Positions 55,791-64,000 of a DNA stretch of 64,000 bases are shown here, piece by piece. This DNA comes from Neofusicoccum parvum (taxonomy: Eukaryota > Ascomycota > Dothideomycetes > Botryosphaeriales > Botryosphaeriaceae): the NCBI GenBank assembly GCA_020912385.1, contig CP087206.1:3782001-3846000 (forward strand). Reading direction: 5' to 3'. Both the position numbers and the translations under genes were made by a program. The notes under the pieces are model-generated. The model saw only the letters and a program-made list of their open reading frames with translations. It searched no databases and was not told where the DNA came from. Within the stretch, counting starts at the first letter, position 1. Every line of letters begins with the position of its first letter.

Positions 55791-58700
55791 ATGGTTCTTA
55801 GCCACTTGATATCCCCTATCGAGCAAGGAGCCGATCCGGCCAGCCTACCATATCTGACGGAAGAGACAATAACGAAGGCTTCCGACGCCCTCAGACAGCA
55901 TGGATACTTCACTTATTGCCAGCAGCCACGGATATATACCCTTCTTCATCTCATAGGGCACACAGACCAGGTACCGGCATTCCAAGCCGACGCCGACAAA
56001 TACTTCCCCTACACGGATTGGACCCTTCCCAGCAGTTTTCACGACCACGCAGCCCGTTGTGCATTTCTACAGTACCAACACATAGTCCTGCCTCAGGCCA
56101 GTGCTTCTTCTGAAATACGACAGCGGCCACACATGAAATTCCAAAGCGAGGAAGAATGTCATCTGATCTCGAAGAATCTCCTCGGTCACGGAACTTACGG
56201 GGTTGTGGATCTTGTTGAAGGAAAGTTCAGTCAAAAACAATATGCACGAAAACGGGTTCAAACGGGAACATCATCTTATCACCGGATCAGGATGAAGGCC
56301 TTCGAGAATGAGCTGGAGACTTTAAAACGTCTTCAACATCACCATCTCGTTCAGTATATTGGCAGCTATACGGATCAAAAGCTTGTAGCATTCATGATGC
56401 TCCCAGTTGCAGACGGTGACCTTAATACCTGGTTAGGAAGCAAACCAGAAAAGAGCTTGGTACGACAGAGTTTTGGATGTCTCGCTTCAGCAGTATCCTA
56501 CCTGCACCAGGCTTCTATACGACACAAGGATATTAAGCCAAAGAATATCCTTGTCCATCACGGAAGGGTTCTTCTAACCGACTTTGGCTCAGCTCATGAT
56601 TGGAAAGATTTGGATGGAAGCACAACGGCTGGAACCCCAGAAGCTTTTACGAGAAAATACGCAGCCCCTGAAGTCCTCGATGGTGAAGTGAGCCTATTAC
56701 CAACTGGGAGCACGATTTGACATTGAGCTAAAGCATTTACCGCAGGAGCGCAACTCTTCCTCGGACGTCTTTAGTCTTGGCTGTGTCTTTCTGGAATTGG
56801 CCACTCATCTTTGCGGATGTTCAATTGATCTCCTGAACCTGCGCTTGGAACCGACGGGAACAAAACAAACGATATATGCCGAAAACGACCAGGCCTTGAG
56901 ATCCTGGATTGATACGATTAGGACTCCCCAGCTTCCTCGGACTGACTTGAAAATCCTGGAAATTACTCTCCAAATGCTGGACATTGACAGAAACGAGCGC
57001 CCAAGAGCTTCAGAAATTGCTCAGATTTTTGCGGGCCTCGGACCGAGTTTTCTATGCAACCTATGCTACGCCGATCGGATTGTGTGCGACCTCGAAAGGA
57101 AGAACATCCAAGTTCGAGCTCCGAACCAGAGAGGCCCTGAACTTTGCAAGGCTGCTCGCCAAGGGAACCTCGCCATCTTCCAGTCACTGGTCAAGATCAC
57201 TGAGGATGTGAATGCCTCCATCGATTTAGATGATTTCAAGGGCTCTGCGCTTGATATTGCCATGAATTATGGCCATCTCGATATTGTGAAGAGCTTTCTC
57301 CTACACTGTCTTTCCAAAGGAGTCACTCCGGATACACGGTTTGCGCTACAACTTGCCTTCGCGAGCGGTAGCAAGTCGGCACTCGAGCTCCTTCTTGATC
57401 ACGGAGCAGATCCAAATGCCGGAAATGATCATGAAGCCAGTGCGATCTACCAAGCTGTTGTTCACAATTGGGTCTCTGTTGTGAAAAGATTGATCAGCGA
57501 AGGTGCTGACTTGACTCGAAGAGAATATCTTACAGGGAAAACCGTTTTACACGGCGCAGTCCTGGGAGGCAGTACGGAAATTCTGGAACTTCTTCTAGAA
57601 AAAGATATCAATATCAATGCGGCTGATGCTGATGGCATTACAGCCTTGCACGAGGCTGTATATCGAGGACAGAGCCCCTTGGTCGATGCTCTCCTCAAGG
57701 CTAAGGCCGATCCAAACGCCTGCGACAACAAAGGAGATTCACCAATCATATGTGCGGTTCGATGCCGCCATGCACATCTCATCAAACCTTTAATCTCCGC
57801 TGGGGCGAATCCACGTCTACTAGATGCTGAAGGTCAGTCTGCGGGCTGTGTCGCCGCAATTGTAGGCGATATTGCGGTTCTCGGGCACTCTTCGCCGCAG
57901 ATTCCCCTATCGGCCATCGTAATGTGGACGGCCAAAATCCACTTCACATCGCCGTGGACTCCATGAACGAAGCTGTTGTTGACATTCTACTAAGAAACTG
58001 TCCAAACTATATGACCGAGTTCGACAAAGAAGGAGGAATGACCCCGATACATTATGCTGCTTATCATGGATCCATAGGAGTCTTGCGCAAGCTTCTGGGC
58101 CACGACCTTGCCAGAATGCAACACCGAGACAATTCTGGATCGACACCTCTACGGTCCGCCATTCATGAGAATACGTTGGAAGCTACAGTCAAACTTCTCC
58201 TCGAGAAAGATCCTGATACCATAGACGTCCCGTGCAAGGAAAAGGTCACCCCTCTCATGATGGCATGCAATCACGGTCTCGTAGAAATTGCCCAATTCCT
58301 TCTTGATCAAGGTGCAAATGTGAATGCGAAGGACTCAAAAGATTGCTCCGTGCTCCGCTACGCGGTTGAGAGGAGTAATTCTGAGCTACTCATTCGCACG
58401 TTGTTAAAGAAAGGAGCCACAGTAGATGTCCCAGCGGTAGATGGATACACACCACTTGGTGCAGCAGCTGCTGCCCATCGTGGATCGATAGCAGCGCTGA
58501 TGAAGTGGGAAGGGAATGCCGATCTTGACTTCTGCCACGAAGATGTCACGCAATTAATGAAGCTTTCCAAATCCGGCAACCTCGAAGGAGTGAGGATACT
58601 TACGAACATCGGAGCCAATATCGACAAGACCAACGGTAGAATGGAAACCGCTCTCTTCCACGCCATTGATGGAAACTCAGCCGAAGTGGCGCAGCTGCTC

Positions 58701-59114
58701 CTTGAGAAGGACTGCGAAGCAGAGGCCAAAAATTCAGACGACACCACCCCGCTCATGCTCGCTGCCTCCCTGGGCAATGCTGAGATTGTGCAAGCTCTAC
58801 TCAAACGCGGCGTATCTCGAGATACACAGACACGCAACAAGAACACGGCACTATGTAAAGCGGCGGACAAAGGACACACTGAAGTCACGAAGCTGCTTGT
58901 GGACGGGGGTGCCGAAATAAATGTCATTGACAAGTACGGATGGACGCCCTTGTTCCGGGCAATCTATCGCGGGAGAAAAGCAACGGCAAGTGTTCTTGTC
59001 ATTGCAGGGGCCGATGTTGACAAGGCGATGGACACTGCGAAGAAGTCCAAGCTCTCTGGTAGGAAGCAGGCGCTTGAGCTTGTCAAGGAGCTAAAAAGAA
59101 AGCATAGACGTTGA
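55791..59114 (+). CDS. Protein kinase-ankyrin repeat protein, with a frame break near 57885
   Basis: The first exon runs 55791-56687 and the second starts at 56746 after a GTGAGC...CGCAG intron that joins VLDGE to ERNSSSDVFSLGCVF. The N-terminal domain (RIYTLLHLIGHTDQVPAF, YFPYTDWTLP) is typical of a fungal kinase family. The kinase has all key residues: GHGTYGVV (131-138), Lys154, HKDIKPKN with Asp247, DFG (264-266) and APE (292-294). At least fifteen ankyrin-like repeats follow, to KHRR at 59114. The frame changes between about 57835 and 57900. Either one base is lost near 57885-57893, or a 68-nt intron (57833-57900, GTCAGT...CGCAG) is removed. With a one-base correction the protein would be about 1088 residues. 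Fungal kinase-ankyrin proteins are thought to act in signalling or self/non-self sensing. That role is inference here. Confidence 0.82.
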
Positions 59115-59564
59115 AGACGTGTGGAGGGAGGGATTGGAATAGTAGGTGTAGTCTGAGGGAACAATCTGAATGGATGGCATACAAATTGTGGAAAGCGTGA
59201 GAGCATGTGGGCATCATTCGGTGGATTGCAGACCGGCTGGAGGCAACGTGGGCATTGTGTATGGCGTCACGCGGTTTTGGTCATTCTTCGTGCATTATTT
59301 CTACGTTAGCAAGGAGTCATTTGTCGCAGCTCCATTAATATTCTATCCATGATTGGATGTTTACGCGCCTGCGACTCGCGAGTAAGGCCCAGGCAACCGG
59401 CGGGTATCCACTGCTGTGCCACACGCCGAGCCAGCCTCGTCCATCAACCTTTCCTGTCCCCCACTGTCAAACCAAGACACCACGCCTCCAGCTCCCTCCT
59501 CATCCTCGCCTCCATCTCCCCCGCAACCGTATCCAACGCATCCAACGAGCAGCCCACACCAACC
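59115..59564. promoter_or_regulatory. Spacer and promoter of the second ISG12-like gene
   Basis: 450 bases between the kinase-ankyrin stop and the next plus-strand start. The 100 bases before 59565 are C/A-rich, as expected for a leader. No TATA box is clear. Confidence 0.4.
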
Positions 59565-60145
59565 ATGAACCACCTCCGCACCTCCCTCGCCAGCCTCCAA
59601 GGCCACTTCACCACCGCCCGCCAGACCGCCGCCGCCGTCAAGTGGCAAGACCTCCCCGCCGACCTCCGCACCCAGCTCAGCGCAGTGCAGTGGGCCTCGC
59701 TGCCGCAGCAAACCCGCGACCGGGTCGCCGAACACATCAAAGCGCACCCGTACCAGACCGCCGCCTACGCGACCGCCGCCGGCATCGTGCTCGCGCCGCC
59801 CGGCCTCGTGGCGGCGCCCGTCGTGGCGGCAGGGAACCTGGTGGGGTTCACGGTCACGGGGCCGGCTGCTGGTGAGTGCGTTGTCCTGTGAATGACGGCT
59901 TGGGTTGCTGACGGCTGGTTGGTGTTGAAGGCTCGATTGCGGCGGCGGTGCAGCCGTGGTTCGCTCCGATCGTTGCTGGAGGTGGGTTTGCGACGGTGCA
60001 GAGCGCGGGGATGGGCGGGTACGGGGTCGCCACGGTGGCGGCGGTGGTGAAGGGGGGTGCGGTGGTCGGGGCGGGGGTGAATGGGGCTTGGAGCTGCCTG
60101 AAGGGCTGGATGGGTTCTGAGGTGAAGGTTAAGAGTAAATTGTGA
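59565..60145 (+). CDS. ISG12/6-16-like (IFI6 family) small membrane protein, copy 2
   Basis: Exons 59565-59871 and 59931-60145 encode 173 residues. The donor splits a Gly codon (phase 1) just before the hydrophobic core, as in the gene at 49685. The N-terminal 65 residues are helical and polar (MNHLRTSLASLQGHFTTARQ, DRVAEHIKAHPYQTAAYATA), then APPGLVAAPVVAAGNLVGFTVTGPAAG and, in exon 2, the family core SIAAAVQPWFAPIVAGGGFA, AGMGGYGVATVAAVVKGGAV. The C-terminus ends basic (SEVKVKSKL). The animal family is mitochondrial and linked to cell-death control. No function is known for this fungal protein. It follows the kinase-ankyrin gene on the same strand. Confidence 0.83.
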
Positions 60146-61226
60146 AGGACTGGGTGGCTCTGATTCGGAATGGTAGACTCAGGTGCATTCGAGGGTATGC
60201 TGGGTGGTTGACCCGTTATGGAGGTCCTACAGGCGGGTGGGGTGATGACGTCCTACATTGATACGACCCTACCACCACATTTCCGACTCGGCTGGCTGAT
60301 TCGGTATAGCACCGGCGACGTCCTTCCCTCGTGGTAAGTTTCAGATGTTCAGACTTTGAATCTCAACCACAGCGAGGCTGGATCTTTCGCGCGCGTGTTC
60401 TCTCTTCTTTGTCAAATGTGCCCAGGAATCACTTTTACCTCTTTGAGACCATCGTTAAAAAATCTGTTCTCGCCTTTGACACACCATATCAATTAACACA
60501 AGCACAACCACCGCCGCCTGATTGCTCATTGCCTAACTCATTCCATAGCGCACACATCCATCATTACTATACCAGATCACGATTGCTGATCCCCTTTGCA
60601 GCGACCACAATGTATCCACGTGCTCGTTCCCATGCGCGAATGAACCTCCTTCTTAGCTTCCAGAAATCAGGTTTCATCACTTATAGCTGGTGCAACCTGT
60701 ACGATGATTCTCGTTGAATAGTGACTGGCTACTCGTAGAGAACGCAGTGGGGAAAATAGTCTTGGGCGTCGACGATGAGCTGTGGCTTGAATGTACGTTT
60801 CTGGAGTGTGACCCTTTGCTGTAGCTGTTCACTTATCACGCCACGCCACGTATTTACAGTGCAACACCAATCTTGGACCACGTAATTCGGGCTTGGAAAG
60901 GCTCTGCTAATGAGATATTAAGAAATATGGCGTCTTACGTGAGCTTTGCTCTCGTTTGCCCTGCTTTGCAGTTGAACACATACCATTGGGTTGTTATCGC
61001 AAGGCTGGCACCTGTACTACCGCTAGGCAACCGTTGCCTTTCTGCAGTAGAAACAGGAAAAAGAAACTCGAGCACATGACCAACGAAACTGAACGGTAGG
61101 AATTGCTCTTGGCTAGCACATTAAAAGGCTGCTGGTGTCTAGAAGGTGCCTTCTTTGCGTAACGTTCCATTCAACCACATAAATTGTTTTTGCGTGTTCC
61201 AATCCTTTTGGAAATCCTACTTCAAC
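60146..61226. other. Intergenic region, no gene recognised
   Basis: About 1.1 kb between the ISG12-like gene and a small spliced gene. A 128-codon frame (60331-60717) has no motif, and its first codons look like leader sequence. I see no RNA gene. Confidence 0.45.
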
Positions 61227-61464
61227 ATGACTTGGTGCGCCTGGCCCTATGGAGGCTGCACGAAAATGGTCACAGGCAGCAATGAAAAGTACTGTGATGA
61301 TCGTGAGTATTTTCTTACTTGCTGGTCACCTAACTGTAGCTGTAATCTAACTGTACCTGCTTTGTACTACAGACAAGTGCGGGAGGACCAACTGCCAGCA
61401 ACATAAGGAGCTTACAGGGAGTCATCGATGGGCCATGTGTCCCGATCACAATACTCTTCGCTGA
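61227..61464 (+). CDS. Tiny spliced cysteine-rich protein, possible zinc-binding
   Basis: Two exons, 61227-61302 and 61373-61464, encode 55 residues: MTWCAWPYGGCTKMVTGSNE, then KYCDDH across the junction, KCGRTNCQQHKELTGS and HRWAMCPDHNTLR. The 70-nt intron is strong: GTGAGT donor, CTAACTG branch site, CTACAG acceptor. Six Cys and four His are arranged as CxxxxxxC, CDDHKC, C...H and CPDH, which suggests two zinc sites. Neither exon alone shows this. The ATG context (TTCAACATGA) is good. No signal peptide. It resembles the CxxH-type small zinc ribbons found in some fungal proteins, but I do not recognise a named family. Confidence 0.6.
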
Positions 61465-63762
61465 TCCTATCAACATGGATGAATGTTCGTGAAAAGTAAG
61501 CCATTGCAACAATCAAAGCTTCACTTGTTCAATCATTGACTGACTGATTAGTACAGCTCGGCGTGGCCTCGCGCACGGTTGACCAAACACCTGCACCGTA
61601 GCAGAAGAGAATGGCCAGCAGTGTCTTGGTGGAAGAATCCTGCCAGTCTCATTTTTCGTTCTATGAATTTCTTGCGACGTTATTATTGTTGTTTTGTGGT
61701 GTATATCTGTCGCTCGAAATGCAATATGTTCATCGAATGTGAATGCCGCCGCGGTTCCGAAACCCGGCGATGTCGGAGGTCCTGCGACATTCATGGCTTT
61801 CTACCATCTTATAACGTCGCCGCTACAGCGGAGGATAAAGAAAAGCGATGGGAAACCTTGTTCCTGCCGGCACGTGGCATGGGATAAGTAAAGCATCCGC
61901 AACTTGGAATTAAAGCATTCATCCGAGAGGCCCGAATGTCAGGATTGACCAGCTCGTTTTCCCAGCCAAGAGCCATGATAGTGAGTTCCTTTGCATGTAT
62001 CTTGACAGAACTCTACCTTGGTGTTTTGTCTTGACCACGCAATGCTCAGTCTCTTACCGTCTCCTACAATTGAAGGAAATACATTGGAGCATGGATCTTC
62101 GGCAAGCTTCCAGCTGCTCAGCCTACGTATCTGGAGAGCTTCATTGCAATTTTACTTTGAATATGAGTGAGCTCGTCATTTACGTCCGTATCGAAAATGT
62201 TGTGTTAAAGCGTTGGGCTCATAGATGTTGTCTTTGTTGAGCGAGGGCTGCTATGCTCTTTGAGTTAGAGCTGGCTGCAGCACAGCGTGTTGTTTGCTTT
62301 TTTCAGGCGTTCTTCCTCTTTTCTGGAAAGTTCGTTGCTTTTTCTGGAACACTCGCACAGGTGTGGAGGATCCGCGCATCGGCGGCATTGATTGGCGGTT
62401 GCAAGAGAGTGTCATACTTGATCGGGGAGCAGGGGGGCAATGGCGCCATGATTGGCCAGCGGAAAGAGGGGACGACATCATCAACGTCCTGCTGCCTTGT
62501 TCTGCGCGGGAGAACCCAACGACATCCCGCAAGTTCCCGGCTGTCGTATCTCATATGGGCCAAACAAGGCCACAGGGCGCGTCCCGCTGTGCTATTTCCG
62601 ACGCCCCCGGACTCGGACATAGGGCCATCCCACGGGCTCTGGAGGAGGTGGGGCGGGGCGATGCACACCACCAACACTGCAAGTCCAAGCCTCCATTGCA
62701 CATCCATCCCCCAGCGTCTATCGATCCCCACTGACGCATCTCTCCCAGACGGCTTTTCACGCGCTACGCGCTCCCGAGACTCGTCGGGGATACCGTTCAC
62801 CTCTCGCTCTCGAATGTCAGAAAGAGGGAAAAATACAACACATCACATTCGATTCCCGGCAATAGTTGATGCTGGAACCCCCACGCGAGGCAAAACCCTC
62901 CCGAACCCACGCCCTATCAAGCCCGCCTACAGAGGGGGAGGCGAAAACGGAGGAACCCATCACCATCACCCTTGTCCATGTCTCGGACCAAAGGCACGCA
63001 GAAAGCAAGGCTGCGTGCCCGCGTCGTCCGCGCCCGCTGGACGCGTGCTGGACTGCCTCCCATTCGCACTCGCACTCGCGTCGCCGCCTCATCATGCACG
63101 CCCGCACCGTACCGCGCAGCGCGCGGCCGGAACTTACCCCAAGTTCCGGAGCGTTGGGTCGCGCAGCGGCGTCTGGTGGACCTCGTGGGGAGACGCGTCG
63201 GCTATTGAGGATATGGGCGGCCCCCCCGTCGTCCTCACCCCCACTTTGATGCATGGGCGATGGGAGCGGTGATGCAGGAGCCTGTGGGGACGCGTGCTCA
63301 CCTTGGCCCGGTGGAGCGGCTTGAGGGATTATTTTCTTCGGGAGGACGGCGACGAGCTCGTCGCCGTCCACGCATTCCCCGCGAGGAGGGAGTGGCGGGC
63401 GGCCGACGCACGAGGAGCCCTTCAGGCTCGAAATTGCCGGATCGGGCAATGAGTCCCGCGCCGCGTGTGGTGGTCAGCAGGGCTGGATCGTCAGATCCCG
63501 GCGGGATGCATTCAGTCCAGCGATCTTAGCTCGCTCTCCCGCGAATATGGGCCGGGCAGGCGCGTTTTGATAGTGCGTGCCCTCGGGTTCTGAAACAGTG
63601 GAGGAAGGGCCTGGGGGTCAGGCCTGCGATTGGACCTGAGCGAATGCAGTGCGATGCACATCACGAAGCTCAGCAAGGACGAGACAAGGTGAGGAGAGAT
63701 TTCACTCGATTCCATCATACTAGGGAGGAAACGAAAAGAGCTCGCTTTTGCAGCAGATCAAA
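61465..63762. other. Gene-poor region, no gene recognised
   Basis: About 2.3 kb. The largest frames (62253-63272 plus, 62817-63449 minus) overlap each other on opposite strands in GC-rich sequence and have no motifs. A short MITE-like trace (AAGCATTCATCCGAGAGG) lies at 61912, too short to call. Confidence 0.45.
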
Positions 63763-63957
63763 ATGCCCACCCACCCTACGGCGCCGCCACATGCCAACGG
63801 AAAGACCAACCAGACCATGCCAATGCATCAACAACTACCCGAGAAGAAAAAGGTCACATCAAACAAAGCTTTTTCCGCTTTTGTTGAAGAGAAAGCAGGA
63901 AAGACACCGCGCGCTCGAACGGCTGCGTTAACCCCTGACATATCGTCGATCAGATAA
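63763..63957 (+). CDS. Small ORF at the window edge, doubtful
   Basis: 64 residues from ATG 63763 (MPTHPTAPPHANGKTNQT), polar with a basic middle (QQLPEKKKVTSNKAF) and ending DISSIR. It has no domain. It may be a real small protein or the start of a larger gene, but the frame closes inside the window. Confidence 0.25.
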   Translation: MPTHPTAPPHANGKTNQTMPMHQQLPEKKKVTSNKAFSAFVEEKAGKTPRARTAALTPDISSIR

Positions 63958-64000
63958 GACATTATCCGTAAGGACCGGCCTCACACTACCACGTCGCCTT

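Noticed and set aside
61908..61930. Possible MITE remnant (AAGCATTCATCCGAGAGG)
   Set aside because: Only about 14 bases match the element and no inverted partner is nearby.
62253..63272. 339-codon plus-strand frame
   Set aside because: GC-rich sequence with an overlapping long minus-strand frame, no motif, random-looking composition and no leader or TATA box. Treated as chance.

Overview
The window looks like nuclear DNA of a filamentous ascomycete (Pezizomycotina; a Dothideomycete would fit, but I hold the class loosely). Most genes carry a few short GT-AG introns of about 45-125 nt. Coding regions are GC-rich. The recognisable proteins are fungal: a SNU114-type spliceosomal GTPase, CFT1, ERG10, FAN1, VTA1, PDI, DUF2417 and DUF202 membrane proteins, and secreted GH43 and GH16 enzymes. 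I found no rRNA, no convincing tRNA, no CRISPR array and no prophage. Exon boundaries were set by hand from splice-site consensus, reading phase and family conservation. They are predictions, not transcript-supported.

Layout. 1-7.1 kb: a vacuolar-type zinc transporter, a small NTF2/SnoaL-like protein and a DUF2417 membrane hydrolase. 7.9-8.0 kb: a foldback MITE with TA target duplication; a truncated second copy lies at 22.0 kb, just upstream of FAN1. 8.3-19 kb: mostly lineage-specific or poorly known proteins, including an F-box protein, a coiled-coil protein, a small acidic/basic protein with a duplicated terminal exon, a TMEM205-like protein and a DUF202 protein. 19.2-26.8 kb: FAN1 nuclease, then two secreted polysaccharide-degrading enzymes (GH43 arabinanase, GH16 glucanase). 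26.8-32 kb: about 5.2 kb without a credible gene. 32-37 kb: SNU114 and ERG10, divergent from one short promoter. 38-39.8 kb: a secreted Q/N-rich repeat protein. 41.6-48.9 kb: an LMBR1-type lysosomal transporter and CFT1, again divergent. 49.7-60.1 kb: an ISG12-like protein, an unknown protein with a cationic tail, VTA1 and PDI (divergent), a kinase-ankyrin protein with a frame break, and a second ISG12-like protein. 60.2-64 kb: sparse, with one small spliced cysteine-rich gene.

There is no single pathway cluster. The most unusual signals are a candidate mutually exclusive terminal exon pair (12.78-12.99 kb), a 33-nt homopolymer inside a SNU114 intron, an 8-nt micro-exon in the PDI gene, a GC-AG intron in ERG10, the TA-flanked MITE, a kinase-ankyrin gene next to an ISG12-like gene with a disrupted or oddly spliced ankyrin region, and a tiny cysteine-rich gene visible only after splicing.
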